A DNA stretch of 47,405 nt from Oscillospiraceae bacterium. GTDB taxonomy: Bacteria > Bacillota > Clostridia > Oscillospirales > CAG-272. Within the stretch, counting starts at the first letter, position 1; each line of letters starts with the position of its first letter. Location of the stretch: positions 1 to 47,405 of the forward strand of contig SVQV01000004.1 in NCBI GenBank assembly GCA_015065175.1, read 5' to 3'. The position numbers and the translations under genes were made by a program. This document shows positions 40,992-47,405 of the stretch, one piece after another. The notes below the pieces were generated by a model that saw nothing but the letters and a program-made list of their open reading frames with translations, searched no databases and was not told the DNA's origin.

Positions 40992-43900
40992 ATGAAAAAA
41001 ACACGTATATTCTCATTTTTCCTCGCTATAATGATGATAATAACATCGATGCCGCTGTTCTTCGTTCAGAGCGGAGCTTCGGAATCGCCACAGGCGGCGG
41101 AAGCGTATGATTACGATGCTCTGTATGCAGAGGGGGCTTTGATAAAATATGACTTTTATGATTTTATAGATGACGGAACTACTCTTACCGCAGATGACGG
41201 ATACGGAAGCGTAACCGGTGATGTCTATAAAAGAGACCGCCATGTGCGCTTTTACAAGGCGGGCGAAAAAGAAAATGGTAATACATATACATTAAGCTAT
41301 ATGAATCCAACGGAACCCGTCCTTACTGCTTCTCAGGGCAAGACCTACACCTTTCAGTTTGTTGTTAAGTCTTTGTCGGGCTCAGGCTATCTCTATGTCC
41401 CTCAATCCAGAATAGAATTGAAGAGAGATGCGGAGGGCTATGTTGATATGTCCGAGGCGTTACAACTCTTGCAGAAGAACGGTGCTTTAGTTAAAGCTGA
41501 AAGCTTTACAAACGAATCGGGAGCTTTGAGCTCGGGCGTTAAGCCAGGCGAGACGTATCATGCGACTGTTTTTGGTAAATATGACAGTGTTTCCGGCGGT
41601 GTGGACGCTAACGTCAATAACCCTTATGTGGGAGACGGTGCTGTAAAAGCCGCCGTTATGATAGGCGATATGAAAAAATCCTTTGAGTACAGCTATACCA
41701 AGGATAATCCGATAAGCACGGGATACGTAGCTGTAGGCGGTGCAGGTCAAAGCGGAGAGTTTTATGCTTACCGTGTATATGACAGAGAGCTTACCGAAGC
41801 CGAAATAAAGCAGAATCATTTTGCCGATCTCGCTAAATTCTACAGATTTGAGCCGAGTGATATCGAAAAGCTTTTTGATTTGCCTGAGTATCTGTTTGAT
41901 GCGGCATACGAAAACACCTTGGAGCTTAAAGTAGACGCTGCTGTGTCTGTCGCGGGCGGACAGGCGGCTTTCAAAAAGATTGTTGACGATGCTTGGATCG
42001 TATTCAGAGATTCCTATTACGTGACCGACGGACTCGTTTTCCGTGCCGATTTCTTTGATGCAAAGGCAAGCGATAAGCTTTCTGCCGAAACAGGAGTGGA
42101 GTCCGACTACGATAAGTTCATAAAATACCGTGCGAATAGCGATATGAGCATTACGGGCGGAAATTCATCCGTTTCTCTTTTCAACAACGCTTCTTTTTCA
42201 GTCGGCTATAATAAGGTTATAGGAATAAATAATATAAAGGCAAGCGACGGCTCGGAACTGAGCGATATGTCTTTCCAGTATGTATATAGCAACACAGGAA
42301 GCTATAATAGCATCAGATGGTGTATGCCGCTTTCGTTTATGAACGTATACACTACCACGACAGGTGTCGGATTTGAAAACGAGCCCTCTCTCAGTGCTTT
42401 TCAAAACTTGGCGTATGTAAAGAATACCGCGATAGTGGTTCCTTTTACAGACGTTACCGACTTTACGCTTTGGTTTGACCGCACTGTAGGAGATGCGGGA
42501 ACGGGTGCGGGCAGAGCAAGGTTAGGCGCCATTATAAACGGTACCGCATTTCCCGATAGTTATTTCTCGGGTGATGCTGACGGAACTGCCGACGGCTCTT
42601 ATACGTTAATAAGCGGAAAGGGAAACAACATAACATTCGGTGCGACAGGAAGCGCTAATCTATACGCTGTGCGTATATATGACAAAGCTATCACTGCAGA
42701 CGATGTCAATAAAAATCATATTTCGGATATGCTTAATTACTATGAGTTTAGTGTTGATGCTTTCTTCTCTCTTTCTGATGAGCAGAAAGCATGGGTAATT
42801 TCCGAAATAGCAAAATTGAACTTTGAGAGCTTTAAGATAGCCGACACTTTTCCTGCTGCTCCCGATAAAGAGGCGGCAAATACCTATTTCGAAAACCTTG
42901 TAAAATGGGCGAAGCTTGATTTTGCTCCTCCCGCAGAATTTGCAGACGAGATTGTCGAGGAGCTTGAGCCATTGACAGCTTCATTGACATGGGAGAATTA
43001 TAAGGACGAGGCAGATCCCGCCGCAAAGGCGCAGGAAGATTTTGGAAAATTGCTTGATAAAGCTGCCGAAAATGCTTTGATAAAGCTCAGGAATTCCTAT
43101 TACGTGACCGACGGACTTGTATTCCGCGCCGACTTCTTTGATGCGAAGGCAAGCGACGTGCTTTCTGCCGAGGCAGGAGTGGAGTCCGACTACGAAAAGT
43201 TTATAAAATACCGCGCGAATAACGAGATGAGCATTACGGGCGGAAAGTTATTCGTTTCTGCTTTCAATAACGGTTCATTTTCAATCGGAGACAATAAGGT
43301 TATAACATTCAATAACATAAAAGCAGGAAATGGCTCGGAATTGAGCGATATGTCTTTCCAGTATGTGTATAGCAACACTACCAAAAACTATGTCCAGTGG
43401 TACACCCCTCTTTCGAGAATGAACGTGTATACAAGCCCAAGCGGAGTAGGCTTCGAAAATGCGCCTACAGTAAGCGCTTTACAGCTTGCGGATTTAGTAA
43501 GAGTTACCGAAACGGTAATAGATAAAACAGCAGTTACAGATTTCGTACTGTATTTTGACCGCACTGAAGGTAATGCGGGTGCGAGCGTCGGTAGAGCAAA
43601 GGTCGGAGGTATCATAAACAGCACAAAGATTCCCGACGCATATTTCCCGGGTGACGATGCCGACGGTGCTTATACCTTGATGGGAGGAAAAGGAAATGGT
43701 ATCAGTTTGGGTACAGCCGGTACCGTAAACCTCTATGCCGCACGTATATACGACAGAGTTATCACAGCAGATGAGGCAATGCTGAATCATATTTCGGATA
43801 TGCTCAATTATTATGATTTCAGCGTCCTTTCTTTCTTCTCTCTTACCGATGAGCAGAAGAAATGGGTGATTTCCGAAATTTCAAAATTGAATTTTGAGAG

Positions 43901-46361
43901 CTTCACAATAGCAGATGTTTACCCTGCTTCGCCCGATAAAGCGGCGGCTAATACATATTTTGAAAATCTTGTGGCGCAGTCTGAAATAGAATTACCTGAG
44001 GCTCCCGAGCTTACCGAGCTTGTTGACTTCCTTGGCTATTCCACACGTATTAATTCTTATCCCGGCATACGTGCTCAGTTCACTATGAACGAAGAAAATT
44101 TAGCTGCACTTGAAGAGCAGGGATACAATGTCGAGGTCGGTGTAATTATGGCTATAAGCGACGGAAAGAAATATTCCGATCTTACGGTCTATAATAATGA
44201 GGGCATATATGTAACCTCGGCAGGCAAGGCGCTCAACAAGGTGGTTTATAAAACGGGTGAGGGCGAAAACGGATATATAGCTAATTACTTTACAGAGGAC
44301 GGAAAGACGAATTTTGTGTATGCTATAGTTTACGAAAAAGAAGCCACACAGACCGCCGAATATTATGCGACCGATTGTATGTACAGAGCTTACGCTATAG
44401 CGAAGAAGGAAGGCAGAGCCGATATCGTCACATATTTCGACTGTAAATCTGACCTCTTCGGTGAGGATGTTTCTATCTACGAGCTTACGGCATACCATGC
44501 ATATGAAGAAGGCACGAAGGCAACCGACGATACCTTCCTCGATGTTATTGAAAAGGCAGGATATACCACAGATATTAAGGACGCTATAGCACTTCTTAAC
44601 GATTGTAATACCAAGTTTGCCGCAGGCGAGGAAATAACCTTCGGCGATCTTAACAAGCTTTATAACTATCAGCTTAAAGCCAATAAGGATTCCTATTTCA
44701 GAGAACAGATGAAGTATTACGAGCCGAATGACGGCACTCTCACTCTTGAGAAGGGGTCGAACGACGACCTCTATGAGCTTATAAATACCTTCTGGGGAAT
44801 TTATAATACAAAGCTTGGCGTTGACATAAGAGATTCGCTTTACGAGATAGGCACGGGCTCGGTCGAGGTTTACTTCGAAGATATTTCGGATACCGTAGAA
44901 GGAAATAAAAAGGCTTACGAGTACAAAACAGGTGATGACGTTGTCTTCAAGCTTGCGCTTCGTCAGAAGGGTACAAACATACTCTTCCCCTGCACGTCCT
45001 TCACTTATAAGTACAGAATTGACGGTGTAGTGGATGAAAACGGAAGAGCTGTAGAATATACAGGAACTCAGACAGACGATGACGGTATATTTGAGCTTAC
45101 GATACCTGCAAGCGAGATAGCTAAATCAACAACCCTCACTGCAAACAAGGGGGCTGTAATAGAGCTTCTTGTAAATGCAACTTCAGACGAAGCAACAATT
45201 CTGTGCGAGGGCGGTGCTACAAACAAGGGCTACGCAGGCGGCGCTGTAGTAAACTTTGACAGTATTAAAGCGACACAGACAAAACCCGAAGGATATGACG
45301 CCTTCTGGGCAGAGCAGATAGCTATACTTAAGAGCGTAGATCCCACAGATTCTACTGTTCCGACAGAGGATACAAGGTATTCAGCGACATCTCACCCTGA
45401 CATCCTCATTTATGATGACATAGATCTTACAAACTATTTTCATATAAAGAAATTTGATGCCGCCCTGCTTGCTACGTATAAGGCAAACGGTATTTCGTCA
45501 TTAGATGCATCCGTACTTGACTCATACGATATATACGAGGTATCTTTAAAAGCGCCCGGACCTAATCCTACGACAGGAATTCTGTCTATTCCTAAAGGTA
45601 AGACCGACCTTACAGTCTCGTTCAGCTATGACGGGTACGGTGTTTCCGCCCCCTCAATTGAGCTTGACAGTGATGCTATATGCTTCCACGTGACACATCA
45701 TGGCTATAAAAGCGGTCAGGCAAGAGCATATTATACGAATTTGTTTGAAAATGTTATAGGTCCGTACGGACAGTCATCCGACGGGCAGAAAAACAGCACA
45801 TACACAAACAAGGATGATTGTTATATCCTTTATATGTTCCTTCGTAATTTACAGGCAGTGCGCTTTATAAGCGAGTGCAAGACGGTAAACACAAGCACGC
45901 TTTCAGCAGATGCTCAGGAGCTTTATTCGAAGCTCGCAGTCGCATACGGAGAAAAAATAACTCTAACAGGCGGAAGCATGGGAGGTTATCAGGCGCTTGG
46001 TGTTGCTGCTCTTGCGGCTAAGGCAGGCTATGAGATAGAGCAGGCAAGCGTTTCGGTTCCCGCTTTCTGTAACACCTCGGGTTATAAGAAGGAGGGAAGA
46101 ATAAACAACATCTTCGGTATAGGCTATGAAGCTAATATGGACTATTTCGACGGTGTATTCTTCGCTGAATATATCGAATGTAAGACGGCATTTACTAAAG
46201 TGGGTCTTGGAGACTATACTTGTCCTCCGTCAGGTGTTATAGCCGCTTATAATGCCCTGAAATGTGATAAGAGCATGAATCTTCATCAGAATTCACAGCA
46301 CGATTATTGGTCTGATGCAAATCCGATTTATACATTTTCGGAATATGCTGAGACTGAATAA
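40992..46361 (+). CDS. Giant secreted multimodular LamG-like/CE7 acetyl esterase protein, paralogue (1789 aa)
   Basis: A shorter paralogue of the 2218-residue protein. It has a signal peptide (residues 1-28), a first LamG-like module (about 45-280), and two further modules starting near 341 and 702 with YYVTDGLVFRADFFDAKASD. These two are very similar to each other and are shorter than the matching modules of the first giant. The conserved central segment covers about 1005-1420. The CE7-type esterase has Ser1662 in GGSMGG, Asp1741 in GLGDYTCPPS and His1770 in QHDYW. An AAGGAAA site precedes ATG 40992. It is secreted, with no anchor motif. Both esterases look active; the differing binding modules suggest related but different glycan targets. 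Confidence 0.88.
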   Translation: MKKTRIFSFFLAIMMIITSMPLFFVQSGASESPQAAEAYDYDALYAEGALIKYDFYDFIDDGTTLTADDGYGSVTGDVYKRDRHVRFYKAGEKENGNTYTLSYMNPTEPVLTASQGKTYTFQFVVKSLSGSGYLYVPQSRIELKRDAEGYVDMSEALQLLQKNGALVKAESFTNESGALSSGVKPGETYHATVFGKYDSVSGGVDANVNNPYVGDGAVKAAVMIGDMKKSFEYSYTKDNPISTGYVAVGGAGQSGEFYAYRVYDRELTEAEIKQNHFADLAKFYRFEPSDIEKLFDLPEYLFDAAYENTLELKVDAAVSVAGGQAAFKKIVDDAWIVFRDSYYVTDGLVFRADFFDAKASDKLSAETGVESDYDKFIKYRANSDMSITGGNSSVSLFNNASFSVGYNKVIGINNIKASDGSELSDMSFQYVYSNTGSYNSIRWCMPLSFMNVYTTTTGVGFENEPSLSAFQNLAYVKNTAIVVPFTDVTDFTLWFDRTVGDAGTGAGRARLGAIINGTAFPDSYFSGDADGTADGSYTLISGKGNNITFGATGSANLYAVRIYDKAITADDVNKNHISDMLNYYEFSVDAFFSLSDEQKAWVISEIAKLNFESFKIADTFPAAPDKEAANTYFENLVKWAKLDFAPPAEFADEIVEELEPLTASLTWENYKDEADPAAKAQEDFGKLLDKAAENALIKLRNSYYVTDGLVFRADFFDAKASDVLSAEAGVESDYEKFIKYRANNEMSITGGKLFVSAFNNGSFSIGDNKVITFNNIKAGNGSELSDMSFQYVYSNTTKNYVQWYTPLSRMNVYTSPSGVGFENAPTVSALQLADLVRVTETVIDKTAVTDFVLYFDRTEGNAGASVGRAKVGGIINSTKIPDAYFPGDDADGAYTLMGGKGNGISLGTAGTVNLYAARIYDRVITADEAMLNHISDMLNYYDFSVLSFFSLTDEQKKWVISEISKLNFESFTIADVYPASPDKAAANTYFENLVAQSEIELPEAPELTELVDFLGYSTRINSYPGIRAQFTMNEENLAALEEQGYNVEVGVIMAISDGKKYSDLTVYNNEGIYVTSAGKALNKVVYKTGEGENGYIANYFTEDGKTNFVYAIVYEKEATQTAEYYATDCMYRAYAIAKKEGRADIVTYFDCKSDLFGEDVSIYELTAYHAYEEGTKATDDTFLDVIEKAGYTTDIKDAIALLNDCNTKFAAGEEITFGDLNKLYNYQLKANKDSYFREQMKYYEPNDGTLTLEKGSNDDLYELINTFWGIYNTKLGVDIRDSLYEIGTGSVEVYFEDISDTVEGNKKAYEYKTGDDVVFKLALRQKGTNILFPCTSFTYKYRIDGVVDENGRAVEYTGTQTDDDGIFELTIPASEIAKSTTLTANKGAVIELLVNATSDEATILCEGGATNKGYAGGAVVNFDSIKATQTKPEGYDAFWAEQIAILKSVDPTDSTVPTEDTRYSATSHPDILIYDDIDLTNYFHIKKFDAALLATYKANGISSLDASVLDSYDIYEVSLKAPGPNPTTGILSIPKGKTDLTVSFSYDGYGVSAPSIELDSDAICFHVTHHGYKSGQARAYYTNLFENVIGPYGQSSDGQKNSTYTNKDDCYILYMFLRNLQAVRFISECKTVNTSTLSADAQELYSKLAVAYGEKITLTGGSMGGYQALGVAALAAKAGYEIEQASVSVPAFCNTSGYKKEGRINNIFGIGYEANMDYFDGVFFAEYIECKTAFTKVGLGDYTCPPSGVIAAYNALKCDKSMNLHQNSQHDYWSDANPIYTFSEYAETE

Positions 46362-46372
46362 TAATATTCATA

Positions 46373-46403
46373 CCGAGAGTCGTGATGGTGCCGCGGCTCT
46401 CGG
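46373..46403 (+). terminator. Hairpin after the second giant gene
   Basis: CCGAGAGTCG (46373-46382) and CGGCTCTCGG (46394-46403) pair over 10 bp with one G-U. It lies 11 bp after the stop codon and has no direct T-tract. Confidence 0.6.
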
Positions 46404-46457
46404 GAAAAGCATGTTTAAAAAAAATTTAAATTTTTCGATAAAAAAACAAAAAAAGTA

Positions 46458-46486
46458 TTGACAAACAGGAATAATTGATATATAAT
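46458..46486 (+). promoter_or_regulatory. Consensus sigma-A promoter of the small peptide gene
   Basis: TTGACA (46458-46463) and TATAAT (46481-46486) are perfect boxes with a 17-bp spacer, 58 bp before the start codon. Confidence 0.92.
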
Positions 46487-46544
46487 ATGTATGTAATTTA
46501 TATTTGTATATGTTTTGTTAGATTTTATATATTTGGAGGGTATT

Positions 46545-46682
46545 ATGTTTATCAAGGAAAAGGAGTACAACAAGCCTCAGTTTGAATTGGTTGTTATCAA
46601 TTCTGTCGATATAATGGTAGGCTCTGATAACAATGTAGGCATTGATGAGTTGTTTGGTAGCTTGAGAGACGATAACGTATAA
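46545..46682 (+). CDS. 45-residue peptide of the KPxxE...VD type, unknown function
   Basis: A short gene with a perfect promoter and a GGAGGG site 5 bp before ATG 46545. The product starts MFIKEKEYNKPQFELVVINS, continues with VDIMVGSDNN and ends in an acidic, glycine-containing segment (GIDELFGSLRDDNV). The Y-x-KP-x-x-E...V-D opening is a pattern I know from many small clostridial peptides of unknown function, some of which resemble leader-core precursors of modified peptides. No modifying enzyme is visible in this window, so a precursor role is only a possibility. Confidence 0.7.
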   Translation: MFIKEKEYNKPQFELVVINSVDIMVGSDNNVGIDELFGSLRDDNV

Positions 46683-46829
46683 GTTGTTCGTTTTAAACAC
46701 ATACTTGCGTTAAAATTTCGCATCATACATAGTAAAAGGATGTGCAATGCTTTTTTGTACACTCTTTTGCTCGTTGTATTGGAAAAGGATTTTTTGCTTC
46801 ACCAAGGTATAATATAATGAATATGAAAA

Positions 46830-46858
46830 CAGCCTGCTGATTTTTAGTCAGCAGGCTG
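46830..46858. terminator. Bidirectional terminator between the peptide gene and serA
   Basis: CAGCCTGCTGA (46830-46840) and TCAGCAGGCTG (46848-46858) form a perfect 11-bp stem. It lies 16 bp from the serA stop on the - strand and about 150 bp after the peptide gene on the + strand. Confidence 0.8.
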
Positions 46859-46873
46859 AATGTTTATCTTGAC

Positions 46874-47405
46874 TTATGCAAAGACACGTAATTTTATGAG
46901 ACCGTTAATGTTCTTCAAAGCATCAATCGCTTTGTCAGAGGGAAGCGTGCAAAGCTCTACTATTGTATAAGCGTATTCTCCCTTGGAGCCGTTTGAAAGA
47001 TTTTCAATGTTCAGACCCTCTTCGGAAATAACAGAGGTGATGTTATTAAGAACATTGGGGATGTTTTTGTGGAGCAGACAAATTCTTGCCGCACCGTTGT
47101 GAGGAATAGAAACAGAGGGGTAATTTACACTGTTTTTGATATTACCGTTCTGCATATATTCGTCAAGCTCGTGAGCAGCCATAACAGCGCAGTTGTCCTC
47201 AGACTCATAGGTGGAAGCGCCGAGGTGAGGAATGTTGATGATTCCTTCAACTCCGACAGTAGCTTCGGTCGGGAAGTCTGTAACGTAGGAAGCAACCTTG
47301 CCGGATGCGAGAGCCGCCTTCATATCATCGGCGTTGACAAGATCCGCACGTGAGAGGTTTATGATTCTTACGCCGTCCTTCATCATTGAAAGTGTCTTTT
47401 CGCAG
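46874..47405 (-). CDS. serA: D-3-phosphoglycerate dehydrogenase, C-terminal part (cut by window edge)
   Basis: The 3' part of a serine-biosynthesis gene; the frame stays open through the right edge (CEKTLSMMKDGVRIINLSR), so the true start lies outside. The visible part contains the end of the NAD-binding domain, with the catalytic histidine in IPHLGASTYESEDN, and a C-terminal ACT domain (ARICLLHKNIPNVLNNITSVISEEGLNIENL), which usually binds serine for feedback control. An ATG at 47386 is internal, not the start. The enzyme oxidises 3-phosphoglycerate as the first step to serine. Confidence 0.93.
   Translation of the reverse strand, partial: CEKTLSMMKDGVRIINLSRADLVNADDMKAALASGKVASYVTDFPTEATVGVEGIINIPHLGASTYESEDNCAVMAAHELDEYMQNGNIKNSVNYPSVSIPHNGAARICLLHKNIPNVLNNITSVISEEGLNIENLSNGSKGEYAYTIVELCTLPSDKAIDALKNINGLIKLRVFA

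Overview
The window reads as the chromosome of an anaerobic, low-to-mid GC member of the Clostridia (Bacillota), probably an uncultured gut or rumen lineage. Supporting signs are GGAGG-type ribosome binding sites, near-consensus sigma-A promoters (TTGACA-N17-TATAAT), a glycyl radical enzyme, an Rnf complex in the order C-D-G-E-A-B, GlpP, a YtrA-type GntR regulator and a SpoVB-like flippase. No tRNA, rRNA, CRISPR array, prophage or insertion sequence was seen.

Region 1 (1-12.4 kb, + strand) is most of a bacterial microcompartment operon that begins upstream of the window. It encodes an acylating aldehyde dehydrogenase, a zinc alcohol dehydrogenase, four BMC-H shell proteins, PduL, a BMC-P vertex protein, PduS, PduT, a B12-independent glycyl radical diol dehydratase with its activase, PduU and PduV. 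The likely pathway is (S)-1,2-propanediol to propionaldehyde inside the shell, then dismutation to 1-propanol and propionyl-CoA, and then propionyl phosphate. PduS and PduT can carry electrons across the shell. The operon ends with a ParA-type ATPase overlapping a lysine/alanine/proline-rich disordered protein, a good candidate for a microcompartment-positioning pair. A 185-bp array of hairpins joined by an invariant GTGAAAT linker lies between the shell genes and pduL.

Region 2 (12.4-18.5 kb, mostly - strand) has two tandem class-I glutamine amidotransferase-like hydrolases, an 800-bp non-coding stretch packed with palindromic repeats, a short GH29 alpha-L-fucosidase divergent from an AraC-type regulator, a beta-propeller protein of unknown function and an orphan GlpP antiterminator. 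The fucosidase fits the microcompartment, because fucose breakdown gives 1,2-propanediol.

Region 3 (18.5-27.1 kb, + strand) has a GntR-ABC-permease operon with a palindromic operator over its own -10 box, a 32-residue cysteine-rich membrane peptide gene, a DUF4830-like protein, a SpoVB/MOP-family flippase and two overlapping CNNM/CorC-type membrane proteins. Region 4 (27.1-32.2 kb) is a complete rnfCDGEAB operon.

Region 5 (32.2-46.4 kb) holds two giant secreted paralogues (2218 and 1789 residues). Each has a signal peptide, repeated LamG-like modules, a conserved central segment and a C-terminal CE7-type acetyl esterase with an intact Ser-Asp-His triad. They flank a stand-alone MutS-family ATPase gene and share an upstream promoter-proximal motif. 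The right end has a 45-residue peptide gene with its own strong promoter, and the 3' part of serA on the - strand, cut by the window edge.
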